Shown: positions 1 to 9,664 of the stretch, piece by piece
Position numbering within the stretch: the first letter of the stretch is position 1
Layout of the letters: each line of letters opens with the position of its first letter
Source of the DNA: an uncultured Methanomassiliicoccus sp.
GTDB lineage: Archaea > Thermoplasmatota > Thermoplasmata > Methanomassiliicoccales > Methanomassiliicoccaceae
Direction: 5' to 3'
Assembly (NCBI GenBank): GCA_944319735.1
Contig: CALUEU010000002.1
Span: 62,001-126,000 of the forward strand
DNA length: 64,000 bases
Notes under the pieces: model-generated
The model's database searches: none
Seen by the model: the letters and a program-made list of their open reading frames with translations, nothing else
Told to the model about the DNA's origin: nothing
Made by a program: the position numbers and the translations under genes

Positions 1-1
1 T

Positions 2-274
2 TCTCCAGATGACTTTGAAATGTACTCTGAAGGAGATACAGATAGTGTAAATCTCAAGTTATCCAAAGATCAGCTCATCTCACTTGAGTGCCAGGAATCT
101 GTAAAAAGCATGTTCCCTCTTGACTATTTTTCAAACATGGTCAGATCAATACCTAGTGGAACGGCTGCAGACATCAATCTTGGAACAAATTATCCTGTCC
201 GTTTAGAGTTCGAAATCGCTGAAGGAAACGGAATAGTGAATTATCTGTTGGCACCCAGAATTGAAAATGAATGA
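2..274 (+). CDS. pcn: DNA sliding clamp PCNA, C-terminal part (cut by window start)
   Basis: The open frame runs in from the left edge (from base 2) and ends at a TGA. It carries the last ~90 residues of an archaeal PCNA: the acidic stretch EGDTDSVNLKL, the LDYFSNMVRSIP helix that packs the second clamp domain, and the C-terminal strands ending APRIENE. PCNA forms a trimeric ring around DNA and holds PolD/PolB, Fen1 and ligase at the fork. The start lies outside the window. The ATG at base 20 is internal and should not be used as a start. The family assignment is from recognised C-terminal features only. Confidence 0.85.
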   Translation, partial: SPDDFEMYSEGDTDSVNLKLSKDQLISLECQESVKSMFPLDYFSNMVRSIPSGTAADINLGTNYPVRLEFEIAEGNGIVNYLLAPRIENE

Positions 275-376
275 ATATTTAGCGCATTTTCATGAGCATA
301 TTCAGGAAGTTGCGCCAAAGATTTAATTTACTCACAGGCATTGCCTCTCTAAACTCTCTTCCCATGAGGTGCAATA

Positions 377-1213
377 ATGACGCTCTACGACGATCAGACT
401 ATTCAAGAATTGGAGGCAAAAGCCAAAATTATTAGGTGTCACGCGATCAAAATGATTTATGCAGCTAAGTCAGGACATCCTGGTGGATCTCTTTCTGCAG
501 CTGATCTGATCACTGCCCTATTTTTTAAAATAATGAAGCATGACTCCAGCAATCCTCACTGGGAAGAAAGAGATAAATTTGTTTTATCTAAAGGACACGC
601 TGCTCCATCATATTATGCAGCTTTGGCAGAATGCGGTTATTTTCCAACTGACGAATTGCTTACATTAAGAAAAGTTGATTCGAACCTTCAAGGACATCCA
701 TGCAGACAAAAAACTCGTGGAGTTGAAGTTTCAACAGGATCACTTGGACAAGGACTCAGCATGGCTAACGGACTTGCACTAGCTGCAAAGTTAGACAGAT
801 CTGGCTCCAGAATATATTGCATATGTGGAGACGGAGAGTTACAGGAAGGACAGAATTGGGAAGCAGCAATGCTGGCAGCTCAATACAAATTGGATAATCT
901 TACGCTCTTTATCGACCGCAACAAACTCCAGATAGATGGCCCTACTGAGCAGGTTATGTCGCTTGAACCTCTTGTGGACAAGTGGCTAGCTTTCGGATGG
1001 AATCTTATAGAGATCAACGGGCATGACATGAGACAAATTCTAGAAGCCTGCGACAAAGCTAAAGAGACTACAGGAAAACCAACTGTAATCATTGCCAATA
1101 CAATAAAAGGAAAGGGCGTATCATTCATGGAAGGTGCAATCGGATTCCACGGTAAAGCTCCGAACGAAGATGAGTATAAAATTGCCCTCAAAGAACTGGG
1201 GGACTGCGCATGA
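377..1213 (+). CDS. Transketolase, N-terminal (TPP-binding) subunit
   Basis: This is the 278-residue N-terminal half of a split transketolase, as in many archaea. It transfers two-carbon units in the non-oxidative pentose phosphate pathway, forming the active enzyme with the next gene's product. Visible features are the SGHPGGSLSAAD segment near residue 33, the FVLSKGHAAPSYYA active-site histidine region, and the TPP/Mg motif GDGELQEGQNWEA near residue 153. GAGGTG at 366-371 lies five bases before the ATG and supports this start. The stop overlaps the next start (ATGA), so the two subunits are probably translationally coupled, with transaldolase following in the same operon. Confidence 0.93.
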   Translation: MTLYDDQTIQELEAKAKIIRCHAIKMIYAAKSGHPGGSLSAADLITALFFKIMKHDSSNPHWEERDKFVLSKGHAAPSYYAALAECGYFPTDELLTLRKVDSNLQGHPCRQKTRGVEVSTGSLGQGLSMANGLALAAKLDRSGSRIYCICGDGELQEGQNWEAAMLAAQYKLDNLTLFIDRNKLQIDGPTEQVMSLEPLVDKWLAFGWNLIEINGHDMRQILEACDKAKETTGKPTVIIANTIKGKGVSFMEGAIGFHGKAPNEDEYKIALKELGDCA

Positions 1214-2154
1214 AGTGGATGTATACAAGTCAGAGAAAAGAATATGCAAATGCCTTGACTGAAGTAGGAAAAGAAAGAACAGATGTTGTTGTTCTTGATG
1301 CTGATTTATCATCATCCACCAGAACTTCAGAGTTTGCAAAAAGTTTTCCAGAGAGATTCTTTAACTGCGGTATTGCTGAACAGAATATGATCGGCACGGC
1401 AGCCGGTCTAGCCGCTGCTGGGAAAACTGTATTTGCTTCAACTTTCGCAGCATTTGCAACAGGCAGATGCTGGGATCAGATCAGGCAAGCTGTAGCCTAT
1501 TCAAATCTAGATGTAAAGATCGTAGCCACACACGCAGGAATAACTGTAGGACCAGACGGAGCTACACATCAGGCATTAGAAGATATTGCAATAATGAGAG
1601 TGCTGCCTAACATGACAGTTATTGTTCCAGCTGACGGAGCTGAAACATACAAGGCAATAAAAGCAATTGCAAAATACAAAGGACCATGCTATGTAAGACT
1701 GGGAAGATCAGATGTACCACTAGTAACAAGCATGGAAACTCCCTTCGAAGTAGGAAAAGCTTCCCTATTGAAAGAAGGATCAGACATCACGCTTGCAGCA
1801 TGCGGACAGATGGTAGCTGTTTGTTTAGAAGCTGCTGAAGAGCTGGAATCAAAAGGCATATCCGCAGAAGTTCTAAATGTTTCAACTATCAAACCACTGG
1901 ATAAGGAAGCAATAGCAAAGTCTGTCGAAAAAACTGGCTGCATTGTCACTGCCGAAGAACACTCAATAGAAGGAGGATTAGGCAGCGCCGTTTGTGAGTT
2001 TTTGTGTGAAACGTATCCAGTACCTCAGCAAAGGATCGGCACTCCTGCATGTTTTGGAGAGTCTGGAGAAAGCGATGCTTTGATGAAAAAATATGGACTG
2101 ACAAAAGAGCGTGTAATCGAAGCATCTGAAAAAGTGATCAGGAGGAAGAAATAA
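1210..2154 (+). CDS. Transketolase, C-terminal subunit
   Basis: This 314-residue protein is the pyrimidine-binding plus C-terminal half of transketolase. It contains the catalytic-glutamate segment [18 protein letters not shown], the aromatic pocket [14 protein letters not shown], the [15 protein letters not shown] loop and the C-terminal [15 protein letters not shown] segment shared with the DXS/PDH family. It starts inside the stop of the N-terminal subunit and ends one base into the transaldolase start (TAATG), so the three genes form one operon. Together they interconvert triose, tetrose, pentose and hexose phosphates, which is how such archaea make ribose phosphate without an oxidative pentose pathway. 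Confidence 0.93.
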   Translation: MKWMYTSQRKEYANALTEVGKERTDVVVLDADLSSSTRTSEFAKSFPERFFNCGIAEQNMIGTAAGLAAAGKTVFASTFAAFATGRCWDQIRQAVAYSNLDVKIVATHAGITVGPDGATHQALEDIAIMRVLPNMTVIVPADGAETYKAIKAIAKYKGPCYVRLGRSDVPLVTSMETPFEVGKASLLKEGSDITLAACGQMVAVCLEAAEELESKGISAEVLNVSTIKPLDKEAIAKSVEKTGCIVTAEEHSIEGGLGSAVCEFLCETYPVPQQRIGTPACFGESGESDALMKKYGLTKERVIEASEKVIRRKK

Positions 2155-2843
2155 TGAAGATTTTTATTGATACTGCTAACCTAGAAAAAATAAAGGAAGC
2201 AAACAGCTGGGGCATAGTTGACGGTGTAACCACAAATCCAAGTCTTGTCTCTAAAGAAAATACAGATTTTAAGACACTGGTCAAAGAAATTTGTAAGATT
2301 GTAGATGGTCCAATAAGCGCTGAAGTTATGGGCTGCACAGCAGAAGAAATGGTAAAAGAAGGCAGAGAGCTGTCAAAAATCCACAAAAATATCGTTATTA
2401 AAATTCCCATGACAAAAGAGGGAATGAAAGCTACAAAGGTTCTATCTACAGAAGGAATAAACGTAAATGTAACTCTAATATTTTCTGCATCACAGGCTCT
2501 TTTGGCATGCAAAGCCGGAGCACGTTATATATCACCATTTGTCGGCAGACTTGATGATGCTGGACAGGATGGAATGAAGTTAATTTCAGAAATCATGAAC
2601 ATACTAGATTGCTATGATTTTGAAACTGAAGTCATTGTTGCTTCAGTCCGTCATCCGATTCATGTGGTAGATGCTGCACAGATAGGTGCAGACATTGCAA
2701 CAATACCATTCGATGTATTAGACAAAATGTTTAATCATCCTTTGACTGACATTGGTATAAAAAAGTTCCAAGATGATTGGGAAAAATGCAGCCCTTCAAA
2801 GGCTCCTGCAAAATCAAAACCTAAAGCTAAATCAAAAAAATAA
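2154..2843 (+). CDS. tal: Transaldolase (small, fructose-6-phosphate aldolase-like type)
   Basis: This 229-residue TIM-barrel protein of the short transaldolase/FSA family opens with [16 protein letters not shown] and has [12 protein letters not shown] and the Schiff-base lysine segment [12 protein letters not shown], followed by [14 protein letters not shown] and [10 protein letters not shown]. In this family the lysine in VIKIP forms the enzyme-substrate Schiff base. It shares its start with the transketolase stop. The C-terminus is a lysine/serine/proline-rich tail (about 15 residues, [14 protein letters not shown]) that is not part of the barrel and looks like an added basic tail. Whether it acts as transaldolase or aldolase is not decided by sequence alone, but the operon with transketolase favours transaldolase. 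Confidence 0.9.
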   Translation: MKIFIDTANLEKIKEANSWGIVDGVTTNPSLVSKENTDFKTLVKEICKIVDGPISAEVMGCTAEEMVKEGRELSKIHKNIVIKIPMTKEGMKATKVLSTEGINVNVTLIFSASQALLACKAGARYISPFVGRLDDAGQDGMKLISEIMNILDCYDFETEVIVASVRHPIHVVDAAQIGADIATIPFDVLDKMFNHPLTDIGIKKFQDDWEKCSPSKAPAKSKPKAKSKK

Positions 2844-2853
2844 ACATTGGTTG

Positions 2854-2871
2854 ATGATGGGCAACCATCAT
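2854..2871 (+). terminator. Hairpin after the transketolase/transaldolase operon
   Basis: A perfect 7-bp inverted repeat, ATGATGG and CCATCAT around a GCAA loop, lies ten bases after the transaldolase stop. It has no long T-run, so a role in 3'-end formation or mRNA protection is inferred from position and symmetry. Confidence 0.45.
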
Positions 2872-2912
2872 TATCCACACTTTATTATACCACTATATTC
2901 TACTAAGGCCAT

Positions 2913-4082
2913 ATGGATTCTCAGATTATAATCTCTGGTGGTGGGCCGATTGGCAATTATCTGGCATCTAACCTAACAGGATGCTCCGTACAGATAATGG
3001 AAGAACATTCAGAAATAGGAAAACCGGTCCAGTGCACAGGCCTTGTACATCCAAGAGTTATAGAATTGGCAAATGCTGAAGAATCCGTTCTGAATGCAAT
3101 CAAAGGTTTCAGATTATTCTTTCCAGACGGACGAATGGTGGAAGTTAAAACAGACGAAACCAAAGCCGTTGTGATTGATAGATGTCGTTTCGATAATATT
3201 TGTTGCGGTGGTGCTAAAAAAGCAGGTGCCACAATAAATACAGATTCAAAAATACTAAATTTCAAAAGAGAAAATAATGAGTTGATCGTAAATCACCTCA
3301 CAAATGGTAAAAAAAGTGAAATTAAAACAAATCTGCTTATCGGAGCAGATGGTTACAAATCACATGTAGGAAATTGTGCTGGTCTTGGCTGTGCAAAAGA
3401 GATAGTAAGAGGAATCCAGGCAGACCTTGAAATAACCATGCCAGACCAGAATATCGTTGAAGTCTATGTAGGGAAAGAAGTTGCTCCAGGATTTTTTGCA
3501 TGGATACTTCCTTGTGGAGAATTTACCAGAGTCGGTGTTGGAATCTCAAAGGGCAATGGCATTCCCAGTAAATATCTTGACAGACTGATCGAAAAAAGAG
3601 GATTCGGCGAAATTAATCGTTCACAAATATATTCTGGAGTAATACCTATTGGATATCCTAAATCAACGTATGCAGACAATATCATGATTGTTGGTGATGC
3701 AGCGGCCCAGACAAAACCACTCTCTGGAGGAGGTTTGTACACAGGGCTGCAGTGTGCTAAGTATGCCGCAGAAACCGCATTAGATGCTATAGACTCAAAT
3801 AATTACAGTGCAGCATTTTTGTCAGCTTATGAAGACAAATGGAGATCAGAGATTGGTAAAGAATTAGACAGAGGAATGATCGTCAGAAAGATATTCACAG
3901 GAATGAGCGATAAAAAACTAGATGAAGCTGGTAAATTACTTGATAAGCCAGAAGCAAAAGAGATTCTAGCTACTGGAGATATAGACTACCCGTCAAGACT
4001 CGCCAGACCAATGCTGAAGGCCGTTCCATCGCTTATGAAACTAGCTCCCGGAGCTTTGAAGACACTGTTGCTGGGAAGATGA
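2913..4082 (+). CDS. Geranylgeranyl reductase family FAD-dependent oxidoreductase
   Basis: This 389-residue flavoprotein is related to digeranylgeranylglycerophospholipid reductase, which saturates the isoprenoid chains of archaeal membrane lipids or of prenyl carriers. It shows an N-terminal dinucleotide-binding fold (IISGGGPIGNYLASNL), the family signature VQCTGLVHPRV, the middle GADGYKSHVG, and the second FAD motif IMIVGDAAAQTKPLSGGGLYTGL near residue 265. A TATTATA box at about 2883-2889 lies ~27 bases before the ATG, so the transcript is probably leaderless. The exact substrate (lipid or quinone-like carrier) is not shown by the sequence. Confidence 0.85.
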   Translation: MDSQIIISGGGPIGNYLASNLTGCSVQIMEEHSEIGKPVQCTGLVHPRVIELANAEESVLNAIKGFRLFFPDGRMVEVKTDETKAVVIDRCRFDNICCGGAKKAGATINTDSKILNFKRENNELIVNHLTNGKKSEIKTNLLIGADGYKSHVGNCAGLGCAKEIVRGIQADLEITMPDQNIVEVYVGKEVAPGFFAWILPCGEFTRVGVGISKGNGIPSKYLDRLIEKRGFGEINRSQIYSGVIPIGYPKSTYADNIMIVGDAAAQTKPLSGGGLYTGLQCAKYAAETALDAIDSNNYSAAFLSAYEDKWRSEIGKELDRGMIVRKIFTGMSDKKLDEAGKLLDKPEAKEILATGDIDYPSRLARPMLKAVPSLMKLAPGALKTLLLGR

Positions 4083-4095
4083 TATCTAAAAGCTG

Positions 4096-4115
4096 AAATA
4101 TGGCAACCCATATTT
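4096..4115 (+). terminator. 8-bp hairpin between the reductase and taw2
   Basis: AAATATGG and CCATATTT pair perfectly around a CAAC loop, followed by TTCC, in the 39-base gap between the genes. Its loop region (GGCAACC) resembles the hairpin at 2854-2871 (GGGCAACC). It may be a 3'-end processing or termination signal. It lies only a few bases before the taw2 start, so a role in translation of taw2 is also possible. Confidence 0.4.
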
Positions 4116-4121
4116 TCCGCT

Positions 4122-5144
4122 ATGCTTCTTGCAAAAATCCCCAAGGATGAAGGGGAATACATCCGCAAGAAATTATTCAAGATGGGATTAATCCGTAAAG
4201 ATTATAAAATATTTGATGAAGATAATTTTATTTATCTGCCATTAAAAGAGATGCCTGATTCAGAGATTATTACAACATATGGGTTTACTGTTGAAGATGG
4301 ATTGGCAGAAGGCAGATCGTATAGAAAAACCCCGCAGGAACTCATTGCTGAAAATGTTAATATTGATGATGATCTCAAAACATTTCTCCCACAGAAATGG
4401 GAAAGATTGGGAAGTGTTGTAATTATCAAGATTCCAGAAGAATTGGAAGATCTAAGGTTTAAAATTGCTGAGTCATATGCAAAAGTTCTGGATGTGGAAT
4501 GCGTCGTGAGAGAACGAAATCATATAAGTGGAATACAGCGCATCCCAGATATCGAAATACTATACGGATCAGATACTGAAACAATTCATTTTGAGAATGG
4601 AATTTATTATAAATTAGATGTATCAAAACTTATGTTCTCATCAGGAAATATTGATGAAAAATTAAGAATGTCTTCTCTTGACTGTACTGGTGAAACCATC
4701 ATTGATATGTTTGCAGGAATAGGATATTTTACCCTTCCGCTTGCCGTTCATACCAATGCACATGAGATAATTGCTTGTGAAATAAATCCAGTCTCATACA
4801 ATTATTTGAAGGAGAATATCGTCTTGAATAATGTACAAGACATTGTGCATCCTATTTTAGGAGATAATAATGATCTAGAAGGCTGTCGGATTGCTGACAG
4901 AATAATAATGGGTTATGTTCATACCACACATCAGCATCTGAAAAAAGCATTTGAACTCATAAAGACAGGTGGTGTGATACACTACCACGATACATATCCT
5001 CTTGAAATCTTTCCTGATGCTGCTCTGGAAAATATAAAGAAGGCTGCCGGTGACAGGAAATATTCCATATCTCTTATTAGAGAAGTGAAGTCATACTCAC
5101 CGGGGGTATCCCACATAGTGATGGATATCATTGTTGAACAGTGA
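4122..5144 (+). CDS. taw2: tRNA(Phe) 4-demethylwyosine aminocarboxypropyltransferase Taw2
   Basis: This 340-residue class I SAM-dependent enzyme of the Trm5/TYW2 family makes the wyosine base at position 37 of tRNA-Phe by transferring the aminocarboxypropyl group of SAM. It has the N-terminal D1-like region, the VECVVRERNHISG loop, the SAM motif DMFAGIGYFTLPLA near residue 199, and the acidic end of the next strand, ACEINPVSYNYLKENI. Where the methyltransferase Trm5 has an NLP motif, this protein has DRIIMGYVHTTHQ, the Taw2-like form; that is the basis for choosing Taw2 over Trm5. The stop overlaps the end of the convergent gene by 17 bases. Confidence 0.83.
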   Translation: MLLAKIPKDEGEYIRKKLFKMGLIRKDYKIFDEDNFIYLPLKEMPDSEIITTYGFTVEDGLAEGRSYRKTPQELIAENVNIDDDLKTFLPQKWERLGSVVIIKIPEELEDLRFKIAESYAKVLDVECVVRERNHISGIQRIPDIEILYGSDTETIHFENGIYYKLDVSKLMFSSGNIDEKLRMSSLDCTGETIIDMFAGIGYFTLPLAVHTNAHEIIACEINPVSYNYLKENIVLNNVQDIVHPILGDNNDLEGCRIADRIIMGYVHTTHQHLKKAFELIKTGGVIHYHDTYPLEIFPDAALENIKKAAGDRKYSISLIREVKSYSPGVSHIVMDIIVEQ

Positions 5145-6660
5145 CTTTTTCCATAGCTCCAGATGCTTCTAAAAGGAGATTGAGTGCATTTGTATACTCT
5201 TTACCTTCTGCTGACAATAGTTTTTCAGCAAATGGAACCAAATATGTGCCAAAATCCATTTCTTCTTTGGTGAATTGCCAAGCTTTTGATTGTCCTTCTC
5301 CAACAGCAGAAAGAAGTCCATATGTCAAAGACCTCATATTATGATTAGAACCCTTACTCTTTTCAAGTGCACGTACAGCAGCTATTTTTCCTTCTGTTTT
5401 GTATATTCGAGCAATATCATCACAGAATGAGGCCATTGGACCCAGGTTCGAAAGTGTAGGCAGCCTGCTTTTAATCTTCATGTAGCTCTCAAGTCTTGCC
5501 GCTTCTGCAACCATCTGAGACGGCGCTAGATCTGTACGGTCGTTCAATATGGTAGATACCGTTTCCTGAGATGCTATCCCAGAAAGCAACTCCTCGTCAT
5601 AATCTTTCCAAAGATCTGAAAGAAGATTTGGGATCTGATCGTTTCTGGAGATTATACAGCGTTTACCAGACGAAATAAATTTATTGATCGTTTCTTTTTC
5701 AGCTTCTGTACCCCTCAGAGCATTGAGGAATTTTTCTTTGTCTGATCCAAAGCATGAGCCGTTTACAATGTACAGCTCATTTCCTGTGGACTGCAGAGTT
5801 TTTGCCCAATCTATGCGATAGGCATCAAGAAGAGCACTATCTGAAATCTGCCCGTGCAGGTATTTTGCCACTAGATCTGAATTTAATTGTGTTTTTTCTT
5901 TAATGGGGCAAACTTCGCATTCTGAAAGACACTGAATACCGCGATCAATACTGACTGTAAAGTCATCTGCTGGATCTTTAGCGGCGATCCGACTTGCTAG
6001 GATGTGGACTGTGTTGTTATTATCTTTCAGGCATGAAGTACACACATTGATTGTTACATCTGCACTATTCCAATGAATGTTCAAATGTTCTCCGCCTTTA
6101 TGTGGGCAGTTAAAATTTTCATCAAGATCATATGGCAACAGTTCAACGATTTCGTCTACATATTCTTCAGGTGCAGCAGGACCGTCAGGACAACAGACTG
6201 CATTCTCTTCACATGAGTAAATGTGAAGCCCGTATTTTTCTGCAACTTTCCAAAATGCCATCAGTCTGAACTGGGGGTGATCATAATGCTGAAGTCCAAT
6301 GAGTAAATCTCTGTCAGCATTGCCCCTCATAGCGTATGATACTTCTCCAACTGGAGTCTTTGCAGTTGCTAAATATGGGATTTTGCCGTCCATTGCCAAG
6401 GAAATTGTAGCAGCATATGCACGTACAATGGGGTCGCCTCTGAGTGAAAAAGCCGCCAACTTTTTTTCGTTGTCTCTCTTATCTGAGACAACTTCCATTT
6501 TGCTTATTGCCTTTTTAATAACGCACTTTCTACAGTCCCTTGTACATTTGGGCATCATGATGTGCGGATTTTCAGCTAACGCCTTTGATTTCTCTAAAAG
6601 TCCCTTTTCTAAAGTTTTTGGTGTGGCTTTAGCACCCCTAAATCGAATTCGGCGTCCCAT
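5128..6660 (-). CDS. Cysteine-rich protein of unknown function (510 aa)
   Basis: I do not recognise a family. Cysteines come in clusters: CTRDCRKC near residue 39, CEENAVCC near 150, CPHKGGEH around 185 followed by CTSC near 208, and CLSECEVC near 244. These could hold zinc or Fe-S clusters. The C-terminal half has no cysteine clusters and is predicted by eye to be mostly helical. No membrane segment or signal peptide is visible. The N-terminus (MGRRIRFRGAK) is basic. It converges on taw2 and is followed upstream by an HTH_10 regulator on the same strand, but the 86-base gap and separate AT-rich leader suggest its own promoter. It may be a lineage-specific protein. Confidence 0.75.
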   Translation of the reverse strand: MGRRIRFRGAKATPKTLEKGLLEKSKALAENPHIMMPKCTRDCRKCVIKKAISKMEVVSDKRDNEKKLAAFSLRGDPIVRAYAATISLAMDGKIPYLATAKTPVGEVSYAMRGNADRDLLIGLQHYDHPQFRLMAFWKVAEKYGLHIYSCEENAVCCPDGPAAPEEYVDEIVELLPYDLDENFNCPHKGGEHLNIHWNSADVTINVCTSCLKDNNNTVHILASRIAAKDPADDFTVSIDRGIQCLSECEVCPIKEKTQLNSDLVAKYLHGQISDSALLDAYRIDWAKTLQSTGNELYIVNGSCFGSDKEKFLNALRGTEAEKETINKFISSGKRCIISRNDQIPNLLSDLWKDYDEELLSGIASQETVSTILNDRTDLAPSQMVAEAARLESYMKIKSRLPTLSNLGPMASFCDDIARIYKTEGKIAAVRALEKSKGSNHNMRSLTYGLLSAVGEGQSKAWQFTKEEMDFGTYLVPFAEKLLSAEGKEYTNALNLLLEASGAMEKVTVQQ

Positions 6661-6746
6661 GAACTCACCTAACGAAAAGAGAATGATTAATACTTTTTCC
6701 AGAGATTATGAAATTTCTTTAATGAGAAAGGATGAAAGAGCAGAGC

Positions 6747-7415
6747 TCAGTACTGCCTGTGCTCTGTAAAATATCCTGCCATTATCCTACGTTGTCCTTT
6801 TCTGAGGATCTCAGAAAGTGTAGATGTAGATATTCCAAATATTTCTGCTAGTTCTTTCAGATCTGTCTTGCGCGGGAAATCAAAATAACCTCTTTCAAAG
6901 GCCATACGGGTTATCTGTTCCTGCCTCATTGTGAGTTCATCTTCAGTCTTTATCTCAGTGATCTTTACCAGCTGTGGATCGGCTTTGCATGCAGTCAATT
7001 CAGAGATTAATTTCTGCAACGCTTCCCTTTCAGTAACTAATAATGTCCAGCGTGTACGGCCTTCCTTAGTTGTTGTGGAACCTGTTAAAAAGCAGTTTGA
7101 TCCTGCTAAGAGTCTACATACTACGCAGTGGCATGTAGAAAATGCAGCTAAAACTTTACTTTTATCTAATGCACTGATATCAACATTGAAGATATTTGGA
7201 TTATTGCGTATCTGATCAATTACTTTTGGAAGATCTTTTTCGTTTTCAACTTCGATCTGAACCAAATCTCTGATCTCTTGTTCTGACCCGGTTTTTGAGT
7301 TTATGACTCTTATTACAGAAGGATATTTTTCAACTACATCTGTAATCCAGTTTTCAGGCATCGCAATAGATACCACAGCTTCCATCATTTTCGGTTGCTC
7401 CTGAAGGGTTATCAA
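6747..7415 (-). CDS. HTH_10 (bacterioopsin-activator-type) transcription regulator
   Basis: The 222-residue protein ends in the HTH_10 domain typical of archaeal Bat-like regulators: RQEQITRMAFERGYFDFPRK, then a turn and STSTLSEILRKGQRRI. The N-terminal ~150 residues form an unassigned sensor-like part with a cysteine group CHCVVCRLL near residue 95 and CFL soon after, which could bind a metal or sense redox state. It is divergent from the R15P isomerase/RuBisCO operon that starts 70 bases away, so it is a plausible regulator of AMP salvage; that role is inferred from position only. Confidence 0.82.
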   Translation of the reverse strand: MITLQEQPKMMEAVVSIAMPENWITDVVEKYPSVIRVINSKTGSEQEIRDLVQIEVENEKDLPKVIDQIRNNPNIFNVDISALDKSKVLAAFSTCHCVVCRLLAGSNCFLTGSTTTKEGRTRWTLLVTEREALQKLISELTACKADPQLVKITEIKTEDELTMRQEQITRMAFERGYFDFPRKTDLKELAEIFGISTSTLSEILRKGQRRIMAGYFTEHRQY

Positions 7416-7484
7416 CTACTTACTAAAAATTGTTTGCTAAAATGTAGTTATTTGGGGGTATCTATTAAAAGTGAATGAGGCGAT

Positions 7485-8417
7485 ATGATATTTATGAAAC
7501 TCACTGAGACTGCCGATTCCATAAAGACAATGGAAATAAGGGGTGCAGGATTAATAGCTCGCAGTGCTGCTGAAGCTTTAAAAGATCTGGCTGAAGAATA
7601 TGATGGGGAATCGCTCACTGAGTTCATTGAAGTATTAAACAAAGGCAGAGAAACGTTGGTAAATTCCCGGCCAACTGCTGTCTCTCTGTGGAATGCCGTT
7701 CAGGCAACATTGAAAAATGTTAAAAATGCAGAAGACGTTGAGAGTTTAAAAGAGATAGTTTCCAGAGATGCTGACGCGTTCATATCTAGTTCTAAAAAAG
7801 CAGTTGAAACAATTGGCAGGATAGGAGCTAACAGAATAAAAGACGGGGATGTTGTTCTAACTCACTGCAACAGTAAAGCTGCACTAAGTGTCATAAAGAC
7901 AGCACATAAACAGGGAAAAAACATTTCGGTATATGCTACAGAATCTAGGCCATGGAAACAAGGTCTGCTGACAGTGAAAGATATGTCGGATGCAGGAATC
8001 CCAGTTACTCTGATTGTGGACAGTGCGGTCAGATGGATCATGAAAGAAATAGATATTGCTGTGGTCGGTGCTGATACCATCTGTTCCAATGGTGCGCTTA
8101 TAAACAAAATCGGTACATCACAAATAGGATTAGCAGCCCATGAAGCCAGAGTTCCGCTCATGGTCTGTGCTGAAAGCTATAAATTTTCACCTAAAACAAT
8201 GGAGGGAGAAATGGTAGAGATAGAAGAAAGAGATGTAACTGAAGTAGCTGCGAATCTGCCTCCCAACGTAAAAATCAGAAACCCTGTTTTTGATTCTACA
8301 CCTGCTGAATACATAGACTGTATCGCAACAGAAATTGGATTGATTTCTCCATATGCAGCTTACGAAGTCATAGTAAATAAACTAGGACACGAATGTCTTT
8401 TTGAGACGGAGGGTTAA
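7485..8417 (+). CDS. Ribose 1,5-bisphosphate isomerase (e2b2/eIF2B-like)
   Basis: This 310-residue member of the eIF2B-alpha/MtnA-like isomerase family converts ribose 1,5-bisphosphate to ribulose 1,5-bisphosphate, the RuBisCO substrate. Motifs seen are EIRGAGLIARSAAEAL at the N-terminus, TAVSLWNAVQ, VVLTHCNSKAAL with the active-site cysteine near residue 128, YATESRPWKQGLL, and the aspartate segment AVVGADTICSNGALINKIGTS. GAGG at 7476-7479 five bases before the ATG supports the start. It is followed two bases later by RuBisCO and then AMP phosphorylase, completing the archaeal AMP pathway in one operon; this context is what separates it from a translation-factor subunit. Confidence 0.92.
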   Translation: MIFMKLTETADSIKTMEIRGAGLIARSAAEALKDLAEEYDGESLTEFIEVLNKGRETLVNSRPTAVSLWNAVQATLKNVKNAEDVESLKEIVSRDADAFISSSKKAVETIGRIGANRIKDGDVVLTHCNSKAALSVIKTAHKQGKNISVYATESRPWKQGLLTVKDMSDAGIPVTLIVDSAVRWIMKEIDIAVVGADTICSNGALINKIGTSQIGLAAHEARVPLMVCAESYKFSPKTMEGEMVEIEERDVTEVAANLPPNVKIRNPVFDSTPAEYIDCIATEIGLISPYAAYEVIVNKLGHECLFETEG

Positions 8418-8419
8418 GA

Positions 8420-9664
8420 ATGGAGTATTCTAATAAATATCTGCATCTGGGAGATGAAATAGACCCAGATGATTATGTAATATGTAAATACAAAATTACC
8501 ACGAATCTTGAGATTAGCAATGCGGCTGCAGCTATTGCAGCTGAGCAGTCTACAGGTACATGGACTGGTATATCAACACTAAACGAAGAGATTTTTGAAT
8601 TATACAGCGGTAGAGTGACTGCAGTAGAAGGAGACATTGCTACAATAGCATACCCAAAGGAAGATTTCAGCTTAGATATCGGAGGAATACCTCAGGTTCT
8701 AAGCGTAATCTCAGGCAATCTCTTTGGATTAGATGCTTTGAATGGTGTACGCTTAGAAGACGTCTTTTTCCCAAAATCCATGCTCAATGATTTTCTTGGA
8801 CCAAGATTCGGTGCAGAAGGCTTAAGAGATATCCTCAAGAGGCCTGAAAAACCTCTGGTGGGAACCATTGTCAAACCTAAAATCGGCCTGTCTCCCAAAG
8901 AGACTGCGAATTACATATATGAAGCTGGAATGGGCGGCCTGACTAATGGAAAGGATGACGAAACTCTTTCAAATCAGAAATTCTGCCCAATTGAAGACAG
9001 AGTGGTAGCGGTTGCAGAGGCTATTGACCGTGTAAAGGATGAAAGTGGCCACATAATGGTTCATGCAATAAATGTGTCCACAAAGGGTCATGAAATTGTA
9101 GAAGTGGCAGAAAGAGTGCAGGAACTAGGAGCAAGCGAGATCATGGTTGATGTGATCACTTGTGGATTTGCTGCCGTTCAAGCACTCAGAGAAGATCCGT
9201 CCATAAAACTGCCGATCCATGTTCATCGTACAATGCATGGGGCCATCACTAAAAACAAAGACATGGGTGTATCCATGAATGTATTTGCGAAGCTTGTTAG
9301 GATGTGTGGTGGAGATGCACTTCACATTGGAACATTTGGCGTAGGAAAAATGACAGGATCTACAACAGAAGATATCGCCAACCAACAGGCATGTATTGGA
9401 AAAGATGTGCCATATAAAGAAGTGCTACCGGTATGCTCTGGAGGAATGCATCCAGGACTAGTTGAGAAATTAGTGGAAATTGCTGGAACAAACATTCAGA
9501 TCCAAGCTGGCGGAGGAGTTGCAGGACATCCGGGAGGTGTTAGGAAAGGGGCTATGGCACTTTCTCAGGCTGTTAATGCTGCATATGAAAAAATTCCGGC
9601 TAGCGAATACCGCAAAACTCACTTAGAATTAGATCAAGCATTAAGCAAATGGGGATCCGCATGA
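8420..9664 (+). CDS. rbcL: Ribulose-1,5-bisphosphate carboxylase large chain, type III
   Basis: This 414-residue archaeal form III RuBisCO carboxylates ribulose 1,5-bisphosphate made from AMP to give two 3-phosphoglycerates. Key parts are visible: GTIVKPKIGLSPKE with the catalytic lysine near residue 155, the carbamylated-lysine/metal site GGLTNGKDDETL near residue 180, HVHRTMHGA, the loop-6 region GTFGVGKMTG, and the C-terminal phosphate-binding IQAGGGVAGHPGG. No small subunit gene is nearby, as expected for form III. Its stop overlaps the start of AMP phosphorylase (ATGA). Confidence 0.96.
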   Translation: MEYSNKYLHLGDEIDPDDYVICKYKITTNLEISNAAAAIAAEQSTGTWTGISTLNEEIFELYSGRVTAVEGDIATIAYPKEDFSLDIGGIPQVLSVISGNLFGLDALNGVRLEDVFFPKSMLNDFLGPRFGAEGLRDILKRPEKPLVGTIVKPKIGLSPKETANYIYEAGMGGLTNGKDDETLSNQKFCPIEDRVVAVAEAIDRVKDESGHIMVHAINVSTKGHEIVEVAERVQELGASEIMVDVITCGFAAVQALREDPSIKLPIHVHRTMHGAITKNKDMGVSMNVFAKLVRMCGGDALHIGTFGVGKMTGSTTEDIANQQACIGKDVPYKEVLPVCSGGMHPGLVEKLVEIAGTNIQIQAGGGVAGHPGGVRKGAMALSQAVNAAYEKIPASEYRKTHLELDQALSKWGSA

